NCBI GenBank assembly: GCA_963691835.1
Contig: OY829383.1
Location: forward strand, 2,480,001 to 2,544,000
DNA length: 64,000 nucleotides
DNA from: G963691835 sp963691835
Lineage (GTDB): Bacteria; Pseudomonadota; Alphaproteobacteria; Thalassobaculales; Thalassobaculaceae
Reading direction: 5' to 3'
Part shown: one piece after another, positions 17,211-25,366 of the stretch
Position numbering within the stretch: position 1 is the first letter of the stretch
How the letters are laid out: every line of letters begins with the position of its first letter
Position numbers and translations under genes: made by a program
The notes under the pieces: generated by a model
The model's database searches: none
The model's input: only the letters and a program-made list of their open reading frames with translations
Told to the model about the DNA's origin: nothing

Positions 17211-19607
17211 ATGAGCCTGCTCTCCAGGCTGTTCGTGCTGTGCCTTGTGGCCGGCGTCACCTTGCTGTCGATCGGGCTGTTCTGGTATGTGGGCTCGGCT
17301 GAGTCCCGCAGAGTCTACGAGCCGATCCGCATTGAACGGACCGCGCTGCTTGGTGGTGTTCTTCAGGATGCCCTGACGGGCTTCGTGCGTGCCGGCCTGC
17401 CGCTGGAGGATTTCTCCGGATTTGAGCATCGGGCCGCTGGAATACTCGAGATTGACTCGACGATCCTGAGTGCGTCGGTCGTCGATGCGAAGGGCGCGAT
17501 CGTCTTCTGCGAAGCAAGGGGCGGCGGGGATTGTGCCCCCCCGGATCTGACCTCGGCAGCGCCGCGCCTGGTCCGCCCCAAAGTGACCGAGGTCCTGGGT
17601 GTCAAATCGGTTCTGGCGGAAGACGGGACGGTTTGGCTGGATCTACCCCTCTCGGACAAGTTCGGATACGCCGGATCGGTCGTCCTGTCCGTCGACCTCG
17701 CCCAGATCGATGAGGAGATCGGGACCTATCTGAGACCAGCGCTCGCGATCATCGCCGCGGGTCTCGTCGTCTTTCTGGCGGCCCTCGCGTGGCGTTCCAG
17801 GGCTGGCCCCGCCGCATTGGGTCAGGCGATGCGGCCGATGTTCTTCGGCATGCTGGGTGTCGTGCTGCTGGCGATGGTCGGCTCGATGTTTCTGCTCTAC
17901 GAGCAGGGCAAGGTCGGTCAGGCTGAGGGGTTGGCCAGAAGCCTGGCTGGGCGGCTCGCGTCGGCGACTGAACTCGGGCTCAAGCTGTCGGACTTCATGG
18001 GCCTCGATCAGGCGCTTATGGCCTATCGCGGCATCAATCCAGACATCTCTGAGATCGCGCTGATCCGGGACGGGGCCGTACTGCTTCATAACGATCCGGA
18101 TCAGGTCGGTCACACTCATATTCGATCGTTCGACCGGCTGGTCTTTGAGCTCCCGCTGCCGCAGCCTGAGGGGACCGAAGCCGTCCTTTTGATGGTTGAG
18201 TTGCCGATCCGTGTCGTCTTGGAGGCGTTGTGGGACGGCGCCCGGAACTTCGCCGCGCTTTTCTTCGGCTGCACGTTGTTGTCCCTGACACTGTTCGGTG
18301 CCGTCAGGGCTCAGGTGGCGGACCGCGGGCCTTCGGCTGGCGATACTGCTGCGAACCAGTCATTGGACCTTGCGAAGCCCGCCTATTTCCTTGCGGTGAT
18401 GGCGGATGCCGCGACGTGGGGCTTCCTGCCGGAGGTCAGTCAGGAACTGGCGACGGAGATGGGTTTGGGCCCGGGGTGGGTCCCGCTGCCGTTCCCGCTC
18501 TACTTCGCAAGCCTGACCGCGGCACTGATCCCGACAGCGGGTTGGACACGACGGCATGGCTTCCGCACAGTCGCGATGGTCGGCCTGGCGCTGGTGGCGG
18601 GCGGCATGGGCCTCTTGGCGTGGTCTCACGACTACTGGTCGTTGCTGGCCGGGCGGGCGATCACCGGATTCGGGCAGGGCATGATGCTGGTCGCTATTCA
18701 GACCTATGCGTTTGCTTTGCTGCCCGTGACAGAACGGGCGAAAGCTGCCTCTGTTCAGGTCCTGGGCTATAACGGAGGCATGATCGCTGGGGCTGCGATC
18801 GGCGGTCTTCTTGCCGTCTTCAATCCGGACGCGGACGTGGTCGCCATGGCGTCGGCACTGGCGATCGCTGCGCTGATTTACGCCCGTATCGCCATTCCCG
18901 CCATGCCGGCTTCCCAGCCGCAAGATGCCAAGCCTGCCGACTCTTCCAAAGCGGATATGGGCGCGGGCCTGACCGCTCTGTTCGGCGACCGGGGCTTTAT
19001 CTCCGCCCTGTTTCTGGTCGGGGTGTCGTCGAAGTTCATCCTGGCGGGCGTCAGCCTCTTCGCGGTGCCGCTAATCCTCTTCAATGCCGGCTACGAGGAT
19101 GATCACATCGGCCAAGCGCTGATGCTGTTCGCGATGGTGACGTTCGCGACAACGTCACTCACTCCCCGGCTGACGGCCGCGGGATGGGGCTCAAGGACCT
19201 TGCTGATCTCTGGCATGGTTCTGCTCGGCAGCGGCATCGCGGGGTTCGGGTGGCTGACGGGGCCCTCGGTCTCCGAGGTTCTTGCCGGCGGATGGCACGG
19301 TGTGGCGGTTGCTTGCGCCATTATCGCGCTGGGGGCCGGGCAGGGGCTGATCGCAGCACCGGTCATCGCGCATGTGGCAGACACCCGAGGCGCACAAGCG
19401 GTTGGCCGTGACCGGACGCTTGCCGTGTACCGCCTTGTCGAACGTCTTGGCCATGTCGCGGGACCGATCGGCATGGCGCCGCTGTTGGCGCTCGCGGCGG
19501 GGAGTGCCTCGGTCTTGATCCCGATCGGGGCGACGATCGCCGGGTTCGCGGTGGTCTTCGCCGTCGTGGCGGCGGGCACCGACCGGGCGCGAGAGCGTTC
19601 TGGTTGA
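17211..19607 (+). CDS. Two tandem extracytoplasmic sensor-like modules fused to an MFS transporter
   Basis: A 798-residue membrane protein of unusual architecture. TM1 (residues 5-27) precedes an extracytoplasmic region of about 145 residues whose strands (STILSASVVDAKGAIVF, TVWLDLPLSDKFGYAGSVVLSVDL) look like a Cache/PAS-like sensor. TM2 (about 180-200) and TM3 (about 215-235) follow, then a second similar region (ISEIALIRDGAVLLHNDPDQVGH). TM4 and about 12 more hydrophobic helices of MFS type make up the rest (DAATWGFLPEVSQELA, LAGRAITGFGQGMMLVAIQTYAF, GYNGGMIAGAAIGGLLAVF). No kinase, HAMP, GGDEF or methyl-accepting domain is visible. It could be a ligand-gated transporter working with the upstream binding and TPR proteins, or a transporter-like receptor (inference). 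Confidence 0.78.
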   Translation: MSLLSRLFVLCLVAGVTLLSIGLFWYVGSAESRRVYEPIRIERTALLGGVLQDALTGFVRAGLPLEDFSGFEHRAAGILEIDSTILSASVVDAKGAIVFCEARGGGDCAPPDLTSAAPRLVRPKVTEVLGVKSVLAEDGTVWLDLPLSDKFGYAGSVVLSVDLAQIDEEIGTYLRPALAIIAAGLVVFLAALAWRSRAGPAALGQAMRPMFFGMLGVVLLAMVGSMFLLYEQGKVGQAEGLARSLAGRLASATELGLKLSDFMGLDQALMAYRGINPDISEIALIRDGAVLLHNDPDQVGHTHIRSFDRLVFELPLPQPEGTEAVLLMVELPIRVVLEALWDGARNFAALFFGCTLLSLTLFGAVRAQVADRGPSAGDTAANQSLDLAKPAYFLAVMADAATWGFLPEVSQELATEMGLGPGWVPLPFPLYFASLTAALIPTAGWTRRHGFRTVAMVGLALVAGGMGLLAWSHDYWSLLAGRAITGFGQGMMLVAIQTYAFALLPVTERAKAASVQVLGYNGGMIAGAAIGGLLAVFNPDADVVAMASALAIAALIYARIAIPAMPASQPQDAKPADSSKADMGAGLTALFGDRGFISALFLVGVSSKFILAGVSLFAVPLILFNAGYEDDHIGQALMLFAMVTFATTSLTPRLTAAGWGSRTLLISGMVLLGSGIAGFGWLTGPSVSEVLAGGWHGVAVACAIIALGAGQGLIAAPVIAHVADTRGAQAVGRDRTLAVYRLVERLGHVAGPIGMAPLLALAAGSASVLIPIGATIAGFAVVFAVVAAGTDRARERSG

Positions 19608-19631
19608 CCGGCTTGCGGACCTATCCGCTTG

Positions 19632-20267
19632 CTAAGTCTCCGATCGAAGGTCCTTTAGTGCCGCCATGAAGTCCCGGGCCCGCGCGCCGACATCGGCTGC
19701 CGGACGACCGGGTTTGTAGAGGGCGGACCCAAGCCCAAAGCCGTCAGCGCCCGCTGTCCACCAAGGCGCCATCGTCTCAGGCGAGATGCCGCCGACCGGC
19801 AGCAGCGGAACATCGTCCGGCAGGACCGCCGACATGGCTTTCAGGACGGCCGGGGACAAACCTTCCGCCGGGAAGAGTTTGAGAGCGTCGGCGCCCGCAG
19901 TAATCATGGCAAACGCTTCCGTCGGTGTGGCGACACCGGGAACGACCATCATGTTCGCCTCCTTCGCGCGCGACACGACCGCCGGATCCGCGTGGGGAAG
20001 GACTACCAGCCGTCCCCCCGCCGCCGCGATGTCGTGCACGTTCGCCGGGTCCAGCACGGTTCCCGCCCCGATCAGCGTGTCGCTTCCCACAGCCTCCACA
20101 AGACCGGCGATGCTGGACATGGGCTCCGGTGAGTTGAGAGGCACCTCGATGATCCGGAAACCAGCGTCAACCAACGCTTCACCAACCGCTGGGGCGTCGG
20201 CGGGTTCGATACCGCGCAGGATCGCGACCAAGGGGCAGGCGTCGAGCCAGGATCGAAACGAAAACAT
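19632..20267 (-). CDS. dgoA: 2-dehydro-3-deoxy-6-phosphogalactonate aldolase
   Basis: Class I aldolase of the KDPG/KDPGal family splitting 2-keto-3-deoxy-6-phosphogalactonate to pyruvate and glyceraldehyde 3-phosphate. Visible are PLVAILRGIEPADAPAVGEALVDAGFRIIEVPLNSP (catalytic Glu region LRGI..E), GAGTVL, and the Schiff-base lysine in DALKLFPAE. The 211-residue length is normal. The start is ATG 20267, with GGAGGG seven bases upstream. It lies 20 bases downstream of a KDGal kinase gene, which makes the galactonate assignment better than generic KDPG aldolase. A second aldolase of this superfamily occurs at 59745-60371. Confidence 0.9.
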   Translation of the reverse strand: MFSFRSWLDACPLVAILRGIEPADAPAVGEALVDAGFRIIEVPLNSPEPMSSIAGLVEAVGSDTLIGAGTVLDPANVHDIAAAGGRLVVLPHADPAVVSRAKEANMMVVPGVATPTEAFAMITAGADALKLFPAEGLSPAVLKAMSAVLPDDVPLLPVGGISPETMAPWWTAGADGFGLGSALYKPGRPAADVGARARDFMAALKDLRSET

Positions 20268-20287
20268 CGGAGAACCCTCCACAATGG

Positions 20288-21211
20288 TCAATCGACGGCC
20301 CGGGCCCGGAGCGACTTCGAGACGATTGCCAAGCCCCGAGCAGCCGGTTCTCCCTCGACCAGGTGCGCGTCTGTTCCGAAGAGTGCCAGCGCGTCGGCGT
20401 AGAGTCCCGTGAGCCTACGATCCCCGATCAGGGCAACCCGGCCAATTCCACCATCTGGTGCCGCAGTGATCTCATGGCCGATCAAGAGGCCAGACAGAAA
20501 CGCACCGGCCGTGAGGTCGTTCAACTCGCCGAACAGCCCGGACGCGCGGACACCGAACAGATGCGACAGGAGACCGCCCGGCGTCCTGGCGCGCCGGACG
20601 CCGTCGGCGAACGCGTCCTTGTCCCAAGCACTGTGCTCGATCATGCGGCCCAGGATGGAATGCCGGCGCATGACGTCAAAGACCTCGCCGGTCATATGCG
20701 TCTGGAACCCTGTGACCCGGCCATCCTCAATTGAAACCCACTTGGAATGGGTTCCGGGAAGACAAAGCCGGTGGCTGGAACCGCCTGATCCCGTCAGATC
20801 CTGGAGCGCCCCGAGGATCTGCGTCTCCTCTCCCCGCATCACATCGGCAACGGTATCGTTCCGGGTGGAAAGACCTGGGACGATCCAACCGACCCGATGC
20901 GGGAAGTCATCGCCCAGAGGGATCGACACGGCCGACGCGGCGAGGTCAGTCACACTTGCCGGACACGCGGCATAGGGCACCTCCACCCAGCCCTGACGGC
21001 TGCCGATCATCCCGGACAGAACAACGGTCGCGGACGGCAACTCCGTGGTCCAGTCCCCCGCGATTGCGGCGAAGGCATCGGGAAACTCGCCCGGGTCTAC
21101 CGACAGAATGCCGGACGCCGCTTCGCGGCGCTCCAGGATCCCGCCCTCTTCATCGAGGCGATAGGCCCGGAGGCTGGTGGTGCCCCAATCGAGGCCGATG
21201 GTGGCTGTCAC
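20288..21211 (-). CDS. dgoK: 2-dehydro-3-deoxygalactonokinase
   Basis: Sugar kinase phosphorylating 2-keto-3-deoxygalactonate at O6, supplying the substrate for the adjacent aldolase. The N-terminal phosphate loop is GLDWGTTSLRAYRLD. Other family segments are LSGMIGSRQGWVEVPYAACP and LCLPGTHSKWVSIEDGRVTGFQTHMTGEVFDV, which are typical of DgoK. The 307-residue length is normal. A transporter or galactonate dehydratase, normally part of the route, is not in the window. The two genes likely form one minus-strand operon. Confidence 0.92.
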   Translation of the reverse strand: MTATIGLDWGTTSLRAYRLDEEGGILERREAASGILSVDPGEFPDAFAAIAGDWTTELPSATVVLSGMIGSRQGWVEVPYAACPASVTDLAASAVSIPLGDDFPHRVGWIVPGLSTRNDTVADVMRGEETQILGALQDLTGSGGSSHRLCLPGTHSKWVSIEDGRVTGFQTHMTGEVFDVMRRHSILGRMIEHSAWDKDAFADGVRRARTPGGLLSHLFGVRASGLFGELNDLTAGAFLSGLLIGHEITAAPDGGIGRVALIGDRRLTGLYADALALFGTDAHLVEGEPAARGLAIVSKSLRARAVD

Positions 21212-21244
21212 CGCTCCGCTGCTCCTCTATGCGGGCCCGTGCGG

Positions 21245-22264
21245 TCAGACCGTATCCGGGCCGACCCGAACCAATTGCTTGCCGTTATTCTCGCCAGCAA
21301 GAAGACGGACAAGGGCAGCGGGTGCCGTCTCAATACCCTCTGAGATGTCTTCCCGCGCCTTCAGCTTGCCTTCGGTGTACCAGCCGGCCAACTCACCCAC
21401 GATCTCGTCGATCCGGTCATAGTGGTCGAGGACCAGGAAACCTTCCAGGCGCGCGCGTTTCACAAGCAGATGACGGTGCGGCCGTGGCCCCATCGGAATG
21501 GGGAACGACGGCATGCCGATGGTGCCGCAGATCGCGATCCGCCCGCGTTGGGCGATGTGCGGAATGATCGCGTCGAACTGATCACCCGCGACATTGTCGA
21601 AGAAGGCGTTCACCCCGTCGGGGCAGGCCTCGGCCACGGCGGCAGAGAGATCGTCTGTGGTCTTGTAGTTGATCGCGGCGTCGTAGCCGAACTCATCGAG
21701 ACAGGCCTGACGCTTCTCCTCCGACCCGGTGATGCCGACCGCACGGCAACCGCGGATCTTGGCCAACTGTCCAACGACCGAGCCGACGGCACCGGCGGCT
21801 GTCGTGACCACCACGGTCTGCCCGGGCTGCGGGTCGCAAACCCCGAGAAGACCCACATGCGCGGTCATGCCATTCATGCCCAGCACATGCAGTGCTGTGG
21901 AGATCGGCGCCTGATTGGGATCGACCTTGCGGTCAATATCAGTGCCGTCTGAGACGGCGAAGGCGCGCCAGCCCTGCCGCCCCTGGACAAAGTCACCAAC
22001 CGCGTAGTCAGGATGATTGGAGGCGACGACCTAGCCGACGGTGAAGCCGGTCATGGGTGCGCCGATGGGAACGGGCTTCTGATAGTTGGCGGCTTCCGCG
22101 ATCCAGCCGCGCATGGCGGGGTCGAGGCTGAGCCAGATGACGCGGATCAGCATCTCGCCCGGACCGGGCTCCGGCATCGGGGCATCGATGGTTTCAAACA
22201 GCTCGGCTGTGACACCTGGTTCCGGTCGGGCGCGCAGGACGACGTGGCGGTTCTTGTCGGTCAT
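21245..22264 (-). pseudogene. Zinc-independent MDR oxidoreductase (CurA/YncB-like), interrupted by an in-frame amber codon
   Basis: NADPH-dependent medium-chain reductase of the leukotriene-B4 dehydrogenase/2-alkenal reductase type. The N-terminal part from ATG 22264 reads MTDKNRHVVLRARPEPG through PMTGFTVG. A TAG (22031-22033) then interrupts it, and the same frame continues VVASNHPDYAVGDFVQGRQGW, through the nucleotide-binding VVVTTAAGAVGSVVGQLAKIRGC to the natural C-terminus QLVRVGPDTV. Total length with the TAG read through is 339 residues, as expected for the family. No frameshift is needed, so a single base change explains the break. The gene is either recently inactivated, carries a sequencing error, or is read through. 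The fragment downstream of the TAG has in-frame ATGs but would lack the catalytic domain. Confidence 0.85.
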
Positions 22265-22398
22265 CTTTTCAGTGTCCGGTCCAACTTGGTTGCTCGAAGG
22301 GGGCGCAGTGTGTCCCGTGTCAGCCGGACGGTCGAGCCCTTCGACGAGAACGGCATCGGTGAATTGTCGGAATGATCCCATTCTGTCCGTTCATGCCG

Positions 22399-22433
22399 TT
22401 GACACCTGCGGGGACCCGCTGCAAACCTGCAGC
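22399..22433 (+). promoter_or_regulatory. Possible promoter -35 with overlapping inverted repeat
   Basis: TTGACA lies at 22399-22404. About 14 bases further an inverted repeat GCTGCA-AACC-TGCAGC (22418-22433) covers where the -10 element should be. The -10 itself is not convincing. The element sits in the 230-base divergent region ahead of the sugar-acid operon, so a repressor site is plausible but unproven. Confidence 0.35.
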
Positions 22434-22494
22434 ACCGCTGACAAGCTGGCCAAATCAACAACACCGATACGGAAGACCGACGGGGGAAAACGTC

Positions 22495-23343
22495 ATGAAA
22501 CTGCTGCGCTACGGGCCGATGGGCCAGGAGAAGCCTGGAATTCTGGACGGAGACGGCAAGATCCGGGATCTCTCCGGCGTCGTGGGGGACATCGATCCGT
22601 CAACGGTCACGGCCGAGGGTTTGGCGAAGATCTCCGCGGCCGACGTTTCCGCTCTGCCGGTCGTTGATGGCGCGCCGCGCATGGGAGCGTGTGTCGGCAA
22701 TGTGGGCAAGTTGATCTGCATTGGTCTCAACTACTCCGACCACGCGGCAGAGACCGGGGCCACGCCGCCGCCGGAGCCGATCATCTTCATGAAGGCGAAC
22801 TCCGCCATCGTCGGGCCGAACGACGACGTCGTGATCCCCCGCAACTCCGTCAAGACGGACTGGGAAATCGAGTTGGCATTCGTGATCGGCAAGACCGCGA
22901 AATACGTCTCGGAAGCCGACGCTATGGATTACGTCGCAGGCTACTGCATCTGCAACGACGTCTCGGAGCGCGAGTTTCAGGCGGAACGGTCTGGTCAGTG
23001 GACGAAGGGCAAGAGCTGCGATACGTTCGGACCGCTTGGCCCCTGGCTCGTCACGAAGGATGAGGTGGCCGACCCGCAGAATCTGTCGATGGTTCTCGAC
23101 GTCAATGGTCACCGTTACCAGAACGGCAGCACCGCGACGATGATCTTCGGTGTGCAGTTCCTCGTTCACTACCTCAGCCAGTTCTTCACCCTTCACCCGG
23201 GCGACGTGATCAGCACCGGGACCCCTCCGGGTGTTGGCCTTGGCATCAAGCCCGAGCCCGTGTTCCTCAAGGCTGGTGACGAGATGTACCTCTCGATCGA
23301 AGGTCTCGGAGAACAGCGCCAGAAATGCGTTGCCGACGCCTAA
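22495..23343 (+). CDS. Fumarylacetoacetate hydrolase family protein, likely 2,4-diketo-3-deoxy-sugar-acid hydrolase
   Basis: FAH-fold Mg-dependent C-C hydrolase. The N-terminus MKLLRYGPMGQEKPGILD and the length (282 residues) resemble the 2,4-diketo-3-deoxy-L-fuconate/rhamnonate hydrolases of non-phosphorylative pathways, which release pyruvate and lactate. Catalytic-core motifs are GLNYSDHAAETG, PIIFMKANSAIVGPNDDVVIP, DWEIELAFVIGK with metal-binding Glu, and GDVISTGTPPGVGLG. The ATG at 22495 follows GGGGGAAAA. It heads a plus-strand cluster with a second FAH protein, an SDR and a gluconolactonase. The SDR would make its diketo substrate. The exact sugar is not determined. Confidence 0.85.
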   Translation: MKLLRYGPMGQEKPGILDGDGKIRDLSGVVGDIDPSTVTAEGLAKISAADVSALPVVDGAPRMGACVGNVGKLICIGLNYSDHAAETGATPPPEPIIFMKANSAIVGPNDDVVIPRNSVKTDWEIELAFVIGKTAKYVSEADAMDYVAGYCICNDVSEREFQAERSGQWTKGKSCDTFGPLGPWLVTKDEVADPQNLSMVLDVNGHRYQNGSTATMIFGVQFLVHYLSQFFTLHPGDVISTGTPPGVGLGIKPEPVFLKAGDEMYLSIEGLGEQRQKCVADA

Positions 23344-23388
23344 CCGCGCCGTCTTCGGCCCTAAGCGAAGATACAGTGGGAGGTTGTT

Positions 23389-24573
23389 ATGGCACTTGAT
23401 CTGAGTGTCGCCGCATGTCTGCCCGAGGACTATGAGCAGGCTGTTCTTGTTGGACGGGCCTGGGTGCCGGATACGCCGCCCGGCCCGGCTGTGATCACGA
23501 TCCGCGGTGACGACGTAGTCGATCTTTCGGCGCACGCACCGACGGTGGCCGAGTTTCTCGATCGGGAAGACCGGGTATCACTCGCCAAAACGGCGGAAGG
23601 ACCGGTGGTTGGGAGCTTGGCGGCGGTTCTCGCCAATTCCGCCCATGATGCAAAGGATCCGGACAGCCCCCACTTCCTCGCACCCGTCGATCTGCAGCCA
23701 GTGAAAGCGTGTGGCGTTACCTTCGCGGCAAGCATGCTGGAACGCGTGATCGAAGAGAAAGCGAAAGGAGACCCCTCCGCCGCGGAGGAGATCCGGGCGA
23801 TGATCATGGCGGATATCGGCACCGACTTGAGCATCATCGTGCCTGGCTCTCAGGAAGCCATGGCGGTAAAGGCGATGCTGATCGAGAAAGAGATGTGGTC
23901 CGCCTATCTGGAAGTGGGTATCGGCCCCGATCCGGAAGTCTTCACGAAGGCACAACCGATGTCCGCGGTCGGGCTTGGGGCGGAGGTCGGCGTCAACGGT
24001 GTCTCGACATGGAACAATCCCGAGCCCGAGATCACGTTGATCGTCAACGGTGCCGGCGACATCGTCGGCGCCACCCTTGGCAATGACGTCAATCTTCGTG
24101 ACGTGGAGGGACGCAGCGCGCTTCTGCTGGGCATGGCGAAAGACAACAATGCCTCGGCGGCTGTCGGGCCTTTCATCCGCCTTTTCGATGACGGCTTCGG
24201 AATGGATGATGTTCGCACCGCCGAGCTCACACTCCGGGTCGAGGGGCTGGATCAGTTTGTGCTCCACGGAAAAAGTTCGATGAGCAAGATCAGCCGGGAT
24301 CCGGTCGCGCTTGTCGATGCGACCTGTGGGACGCATCACCAGTATCCGGACGGCTTCGCGCTTATGACCGGAACGCTGTTCGCGCCGACCCAGGATCGGG
24401 ACACGCCCGGCGAGGGGTTCACCCACAAGGTTGGGGATGTTGTGACCATCTCGACGCCGCGCCTGGGCTCACTGATCAACCGGGTGAACACCGCCGATCA
24501 ATGCCCGCCCTGGGCGTTCGGCACAGGCGCTCTCATGCGCAATCTGTCCGCTCGCGGACTTCTGAAAGACTGA
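23389..24573 (+). CDS. Fumarylacetoacetate hydrolase family protein (long COG3970-like type)
   Basis: A 394-residue FAH-superfamily protein with a long N-terminal domain. Relatives include 2-keto-3-deoxy-D-arabinonate dehydratase-like enzymes, so dehydration or hydrolysis of a keto-deoxy acid is likely. Visible are VTFAASMLERVIEEKAKGDPSAAEEIR, the metal-binding PEPEITLIVN (Glu pair) and LGNDVNLRDVEGRSALLLGMAKDNNASAAVGPFIRLFD, followed by GDVVTISTPRLGSLINRV. GGGAGG lies five bases before the ATG. It is 45 bases downstream of the other FAH gene and 12 upstream of the SDR gene, so all three are probably one transcript. Confidence 0.82.
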   Translation: MALDLSVAACLPEDYEQAVLVGRAWVPDTPPGPAVITIRGDDVVDLSAHAPTVAEFLDREDRVSLAKTAEGPVVGSLAAVLANSAHDAKDPDSPHFLAPVDLQPVKACGVTFAASMLERVIEEKAKGDPSAAEEIRAMIMADIGTDLSIIVPGSQEAMAVKAMLIEKEMWSAYLEVGIGPDPEVFTKAQPMSAVGLGAEVGVNGVSTWNNPEPEITLIVNGAGDIVGATLGNDVNLRDVEGRSALLLGMAKDNNASAAVGPFIRLFDDGFGMDDVRTAELTLRVEGLDQFVLHGKSSMSKISRDPVALVDATCGTHHQYPDGFALMTGTLFAPTQDRDTPGEGFTHKVGDVVTISTPRLGSLINRVNTADQCPPWAFGTGALMRNLSARGLLKD

Positions 24574-24585
24574 CGGGGACGAGGC

Positions 24586-25335
24586 ATGACCACGTATGAT
24601 TTTGGGGGACGTGTCGCCGTCGTTACCGGCGGGGCAAAGGGAATTGGCTTGGCGATTGCCGCGCGCCTGGCGAAAGACGGCGCGGCGGTCAGCCTCTGGG
24701 ATATGGACGCTGAGAGGCTTGCCCAAGTCGCCGCGCATTTCGAGGCGGACAAAGTCCAGTCTGTTCCTGTCGACATCACTGATGAGGCCGCTGTGGACGC
24801 GGCGGCGAAGGCAACCGGGGACCGGTTTGGCAGGATCGATATCCTCGTCAACTCCGCTGGTATCGCGGGGCCTAACCACATGGTCTGGGAGTATCCGGTT
24901 GACGCCTGGCGGCGCACCGTCGACATCGACCTGACCGGCACGTTCCTCACCTGCCGTGCCGTCACGCCCATGATGCTCGATCAGGGCTATGGCCGGATCG
25001 TCAACATCGCCTCCATCGCGGGAAAGGAAGGCAACCCCACCGCTTCCGCTTATAGTGCGGCAAAGGCTGGTGTGATCGGCCTGACGAAGTCCCTCGGCAA
25101 GGAGCTGGCTCAGAAGGGTGTGGTTGCCAACTGCATCACCCCGGCGGCCGTGAAGACGGAGATCTTCGAGCAGGTCGCCCAGGCGCATATCGATTACATG
25201 CTGTCCAAGATCCCGATGAACCGGTTCGGCCTTGTTGAGGAGATGGCGAACATGGTGGCGTGGCTGTCTTCGGAGGATTGCTCGTTCACCACCGGCGGTG
25301 TCTTCGACATTTCCGGCGGCCGCGCGACCTACTGA
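24586..25335 (+). CDS. Short-chain dehydrogenase/reductase, likely 2-keto-3-deoxy-sugar-acid dehydrogenase
   Basis: NAD(P)-dependent classical SDR of 249 residues. It shows TGGAKGIGLAIA (cofactor loop), NSAGIAG, the catalytic Ser in NIASIAGKEGNP and Tyr/Lys in AYSAAKAG. The C-terminus DISGGRATY resembles L-2-keto-3-deoxyrhamnonate/fuconate 4-dehydrogenases. The acidic residue after the second strand (DMDAERL) favours NAD over NADP. With the FAH hydrolase at 22495 it would form the last two steps of a non-phosphorylative deoxy-sugar pathway (inference from context). Confidence 0.87.
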   Translation: MTTYDFGGRVAVVTGGAKGIGLAIAARLAKDGAAVSLWDMDAERLAQVAAHFEADKVQSVPVDITDEAAVDAAAKATGDRFGRIDILVNSAGIAGPNHMVWEYPVDAWRRTVDIDLTGTFLTCRAVTPMMLDQGYGRIVNIASIAGKEGNPTASAYSAAKAGVIGLTKSLGKELAQKGVVANCITPAAVKTEIFEQVAQAHIDYMLSKIPMNRFGLVEEMANMVAWLSSEDCSFTTGGVFDISGGRATY

Positions 25336-25366
25336 GCCGAGCTGGCCGACGCCTGGAGGAATGCCA

